Source: CAYVBN01 sp964538565 (GTDB lineage Bacteria; Pseudomonadota; Alphaproteobacteria; Rhizobiales; Xanthobacteraceae). From it: 5,424 nucleotides of DNA. Every line of letters starts with the position of its first letter. Positions within the stretch are counted from its first letter, which is position 1. The position numbers were made by a program, and so were the translations under genes. Below the pieces are notes generated by a model that was not told the origin of the DNA, did no database searches, and saw nothing but the letters and a program-made list of their open reading frames with translations. Of this stretch, positions 1-5,424 are shown piece after piece. The stretch lies in the NCBI GenBank assembly GCA_964538565.1, contig CAZIGW010000280.1:1-5424 (forward strand), in the 5' to 3' direction.

Positions 1-2991
<2,991 letters not shown>

Positions 2992-3029
2992 TCCGACCTG
3001 ACCCGTCCTGCCGTCCCTGACGATGTGTC

Positions 3030-3060
3030 AAGGGCCGCCCTTCGGGGCGGCCCTTTTTCT
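3030..3060 (+). terminator. Intrinsic terminator of the rpoBC unit
   Basis: An 11-bp perfect stem starts about 40 bases after the rpoC stop. The arms are AAGGGCCGCCC-type sequence at 3030-3040 and its complement at 3045-3055, closed by a C(UUCG)G tetraloop at 3041-3044. A T tract, TTTTTCTT, begins inside the base of the stem at 3054. Stable GC stem, UUCG loop and T run together are the classic Rho-independent signature. It separates rpoC from the rpsL unit, which then needs its own promoter. Confidence 0.93.
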
Positions 3061-3127
3061 TGCCGCCGCTCGTAACGTCGCCGGGCGGCACGTCAGGCGG
3101 CCGGGGCAGACGGTCGGCCTCACGTCC

Positions 3128-3140
3128 TTCCGTAACGGAA
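3128..3140. repeat. 13-bp perfect palindrome TTCCGTAACGGAA
   Basis: TTCCGT and ACGGAA are exact reverse complements around a single central A. A one-base centre makes it a poor RNA hairpin (the effective stem would be TTCCG/CGGAA with a three-base loop), so a dimeric DNA-binding protein site is also possible. It lies about 220 bases upstream of the rpsL promoter, far for a simple repressor. Function unknown. Confidence 0.45.
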
Positions 3141-3176
3141 TGCGGGGCGCGGTTTCGATTTCGGGGCCGGGTCAGG

Positions 3177-3253
3177 GGGCGCCCGCGCCAGAAATTTCGC
3201 CCGCCTCGTGCTTCGGCGAGGCGGTGTCGCTCGGGCGATTCAGGCGGGCGCCC
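3177..3253. repeat. Nested inverted-repeat structure with a UUCG-loop core
   Basis: Outer arms GGGCGCCCGC (3177-3186) and GCGGGCGCCC (3244-3253) are perfect 10-bp complements. Inside them TCGCCCG (3197-3203) pairs with CGGGCGA (3232-3238). The core CCGCCTCG (3201-3208) pairs with CGAGGCGG (3217-3224) around a potential C(UUCG)G loop (3211-3216). The middle and core stems share 3201-3203, so they cannot both form fully. No T run follows, so this is not an intrinsic terminator. It could be a structured RNA, a dispersed palindromic element, or a by-product of GC-rich composition. Confidence 0.5.
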
Positions 3254-3255
3254 GG

Positions 3256-3303
3256 ATCCGGCGATTGGCCTCAAGGCCCGGCGCAGAGCGGCTCACGCCG
3301 GAT
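3256..3303. repeat. Inverted repeat ATCCGGCG...CGCCGGAT
   Basis: Perfect 8-bp arms at 3256-3263 and 3296-3303 enclose a smaller GGCC-TCAA-GGCC hairpin (3267-3278). It starts two bases after the preceding nested structure, so the two together occupy 3177-3303 nearly continuously. Function unknown. Confidence 0.45.
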
Positions 3304-3341
3304 GCGCGAAAATCGACGCAAACTGCTGCGATCCGGCTCTT

Positions 3342-3373
3342 TTCCCGCCTTTCTTCTCTTGACTTGGCGGGAA
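3342..3373. promoter_or_regulatory. Candidate operator: inverted repeat bracketing the -35 element
   Basis: TTCCCGCC (3342-3349) and GGCGGGAA (3366-3373) are perfect 8-bp reverse complements separated by 16 bases. The -35 hexamer sits between the arms, and the right arm lies inside the promoter spacer. A dimeric protein bound here would cover the -35 region. The site is inferred from symmetry and position only; no known regulator motif was recognised. Confidence 0.4.
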
Positions 3374-3387
3374 TCGGCCGATACAAC
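3358..3387 (+). promoter_or_regulatory. Housekeeping sigma-factor promoter for rpsL-rpsG-fusA
   Basis: The -35 element TTGACT (3359-3364), preceded by C to give the CTTGAC favoured in alphaproteobacteria, is followed by an exact 17-base spacer and the -10-like TACAAC (3382-3387, four of six matches to TATAAT). The predicted start is near A3394. It is the best match in the rpoC-rpsL gap and lies downstream of the rpoC terminator, as expected for an independent ribosomal-protein promoter. A GAATC site lies in the spacer (3371-3375). Confidence 0.72.
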
Positions 3388-3634
3388 CCGCCCACTTTGC
3401 GGCAGGCGGTGAGCTTCGCCCGTCGGAACGGCGTCACCCGCCCCTTCAAGCCATTGAGAGTCAATCACTCTTCGTGAGCTGCGCGGGGTGGGCACCAGCC
3501 TCGATGAATGAAGCTCAAACGCTGCCACTGACGTCGACTGTCAGAATTGAACGGACATGATCGCGGCGCGCGATCGCGCATCGTGATCCTCTGTGGACAG
3601 AGCGTCATTCCGCCGGAAGCGGATGGCGCGATTT

Positions 3635-3666
3635 CGTTTTGCGCGCGAGCAATTCCGCGCGCAACG
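3635..3666 (+). promoter_or_regulatory. Strong GC stem-loop in the rpsL leader
   Basis: TTGCGCGCG (3639-3647) and CGCGCGCAA (3656-3664) form a perfect 9-bp stem around the loop AGCAATTC. Two more pairs, C3635-G3666 and G3636-C3665, extend it across a two-base TT bulge. No T run follows, so it is not a terminator. It ends 44 bases before the rpsL ATG. Confidence 0.55.
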
Positions 3667-3674
3667 GCAAATGC

Positions 3675-3689
3675 CGGGGCTCTGCCCCG
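3675..3689 (+). promoter_or_regulatory. Small stem-loop next to the rpsL ribosome binding site
   Basis: CGGGGC (3675-3680) pairs perfectly with GCCCCG (3684-3689) around a TCT loop. The 3' side ends two bases before the GAGAGG purine stretch that opens the rpsL ribosome binding region, so its folding could affect ribosome access. Confidence 0.45.
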
Positions 3690-3691
3690 TC

Positions 3692-3704
3692 GAGAGGGTG
3701 AAGG
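3692..3704 (+). promoter_or_regulatory. Ribosome binding site of rpsL
   Basis: The purine-rich GAGAGGGTGAAGG precedes the ATG at 3711. AAGG (3701-3704) sits six bases from the start; GAGAGG (3692-3697) is too far away to be the main contact unless the leader folds. Confidence 0.6.
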
Positions 3705-3710
3705 CGAGCG

Positions 3711-4082
<372 letters not shown>

Positions 4083-4087
4083 TGCGT

Positions 4088-4092
4088 GGAGA
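4088..4092 (+). promoter_or_regulatory. Ribosome binding site of rpsG
   Basis: GGAGA lies seven bases before the ATG at 4100, inside the 17-base rpsL-rpsG gap. The good spacing supports this start and allows independent or coupled initiation. Confidence 0.75.
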
Positions 4093-4099
4093 TTGAACG

Positions 4100-4570
4100 A
4101 TGTCCCGCCGTCACCGTGCCGAGAAGCGCGAAATCCTGCCCGACCCGAAATACGGGAATCTGGTGGTCACCAAATTCATGAACTCGGTCATGTACGCCGG
4201 CAAGAAGTCGGTGGCCGAAAGCATCGTGTACGGTGCGTTCGACCTGATCGAGGGCAAGACCAAGCAGAATCCGCTGACCGTGTTCGAGCAGGCGCTCGAC
4301 AACGTGATGCCCTCGATCGAAGTGCGCTCGCGCCGCGTCGGCGGCGCCACCTATCAGGTTCCGGTCGAGGTGCGGCACGACCGGCGGCAGGCGCTCGGCA
4401 TCCGCTGGCTGATCGCCGCCGCGCGCGAACGCAACGAGAAGACGATGACCGAGCGGCTCTCGGCCGAGCTGCTTGACGCGTCGAACAACAGGGGGAACGC
4501 CGTCAAGAAGCGCGAGGACACGCACCGGATGGCGGAAGCCAATCGCGCATTCTCGCACTACCGCTGGTAA
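4100..4570 (+). CDS. rpsG: 30S ribosomal protein S7
   Basis: S7 is a primary 16S rRNA-binding protein that nucleates assembly of the 30S head and lies near the E site. The product has 156 residues, the usual short-form length, from ATG at 4100 to TAA at 4568-4570. The start is supported by GGAGA seven bases upstream and by the typical MSRRHRAEKREI N-terminus. The family signature is visible as KFMNSVMYAGKKSVAESIVY (residues 25-44), followed by IEVRSRRVGGATYQVPVEVR (73-92) in the beta-hairpin region and the C-terminal NNRGNAVKKREDTHRMAEAN block ending in FSHYRW. In E. coli, S7 represses its own operon by binding the rpsL-rpsG junction; the equivalent junction here is only 17 bases, so any feedback must use another site. 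fusA follows after 33 bases. Confidence 0.99.
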   Translation: MSRRHRAEKREILPDPKYGNLVVTKFMNSVMYAGKKSVAESIVYGAFDLIEGKTKQNPLTVFEQALDNVMPSIEVRSRRVGGATYQVPVEVRHDRRQALGIRWLIAAARERNEKTMTERLSAELLDASNNRGNAVKKREDTHRMAEANRAFSHYRW

Positions 4571-4590
4571 GCCGGCGGACTTGCAGCCGT

Positions 4591-4596
4591 AGAGGA
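4591..4596 (+). promoter_or_regulatory. Ribosome binding site of fusA
   Basis: AGAGGA ends seven bases before the ATG at 4604, at standard spacing. It decides the fusA start together with the conserved MPRTHPIEDYRNFGI N-terminus. Confidence 0.8.
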
Positions 4597-4603
4597 ATTC
4601 CCC

Positions 4604-5424
<821 letters not shown>

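Larger units (their letters stand above)
3063..3357. other. Non-coding spacer between the rpoC terminator and rpsL promoter
   Basis: I see no supportable gene in these 295 bases. Possible reading frames run through the terminator or the promoter, lack a ribosome binding site and have no recognisable protein character. The stretch is GC-rich and unusually dense in inverted repeats, listed separately at 3128-3140, 3177-3253 and 3256-3303. It ends in an almost pure pyrimidine run (3336-3360, one G) just ahead of the -35 hexamer. No tRNA-like fold was recognised. Confidence 0.6.
3394..3710 (+). promoter_or_regulatory. Long structured 5' leader of the rpsL operon
   Basis: If transcription starts near 3394, the leader is about 317 nt with no convincing protein gene. 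Predicted local stems: 3405-3442 (GGCGGTGA against TCACCCGCC with one bulged C, plus an inner CGCC/GGCG stem); 3456-3472 (GAGAGT/ACTCTT, loop CAATC); 3528-3544 (CTGAC/GTCAG, weak); 3559-3575 (GATCGCG/CGCGATC, 3-nt loop); 3635-3666; and 3675-3689. The last two lie directly before the rpsL ribosome binding site. Length and structure suggest post-transcriptional control, perhaps by a ribosomal protein, but I recognise no known leader motif. The folds were read by eye. Confidence 0.5.

Noticed and set aside
3201..3224. UUCG-capped hairpin considered as a second terminator.
   Set aside because: The sequence after the stem is TGTCGCTCGGG, with no T run.
3336..3360. Pyrimidine tract just upstream of the -35 box (one G in 25 bases).
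   Set aside because: It is not AT-rich, so it is not a typical UP element. There is no mirror symmetry to suggest triplex DNA, and composition alone is not enough to call a function.
3023..3412. Possible 129-codon gene in the rpoC-rpsL gap, with overlapping alternatives in other frames and on the minus strand.
   Set aside because: It begins inside the terminator region, runs over the promoter, has no ribosome binding site, and shows low-complexity Arg/Pro/Gly composition.
3545..3575. Possible second promoter with TTGAAC at 3547-3552.
   Set aside because: At 16-18 bases downstream there is only GC-rich sequence without any resemblance to a -10 element.

Overview
This window lies inside the conserved transcription/translation superoperon of a GC-rich alphaproteobacterium. 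Protein character points to the Hyphomicrobiales (Rhizobiales). S12, S7 and EF-G carry rhizobial-style sequence (for example S12 starting MPTINQLIRKPR and ending KYGAKRPK, and S7 ending in FSHYRW). The EF-G N-terminus MPRTHPIEDYRNFGIMAHID and the contiguous order rpoC, rpsL, rpsG, fusA are also typical of that group. Assignment below the order level is not possible from this window.

Layout: bases 1-2991 are the 3' part of rpoC (RNA polymerase beta'), open at the left edge. It contains the catalytic NADFDGD loop, bridge helix, zinc-binding cysteines, trigger loop with its lineage insertion, and the C-terminal clamp region. A near-perfect intrinsic terminator with a UUCG tetraloop (3030-3060) closes that transcription unit. 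Bases 3063-3357 hold no convincing gene, but they are rich in nested inverted repeats. A CTTGAC / TACAAC promoter (3358-3387) then starts a second unit. Its transcript has a long (about 317 nt), structured 5' leader, followed by rpsL (3711-4082), rpsG (4100-4570) and fusA (from 4604, cut by the right edge after 273 codons). Close spacing (17 and 33 nt) and a purine-rich ribosome binding site before each gene support one str-type operon; tuf would be expected next but is outside the window.

How the genes work together: beta' is the catalytic subunit of RNA polymerase. S12 and S7 are small-subunit ribosomal proteins of the decoding centre and head, and EF-G is the translocase that moves tRNA and mRNA through the ribosome.

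Nothing in the coding regions looks novel; they are complete, uninterrupted housekeeping genes. The parts worth a second look are in the 719-base rpoC-rpsL gap: an 8-bp inverted repeat bracketing the -35 element, a GANTC (CcrM methylation) site inside the promoter spacer, strong hairpins just ahead of the rpsL start, and a rpsL-rpsG gap too short to hold an E. coli-type S7 repressor site. I found no mobile elements, CRISPR arrays, tRNA or rRNA genes.
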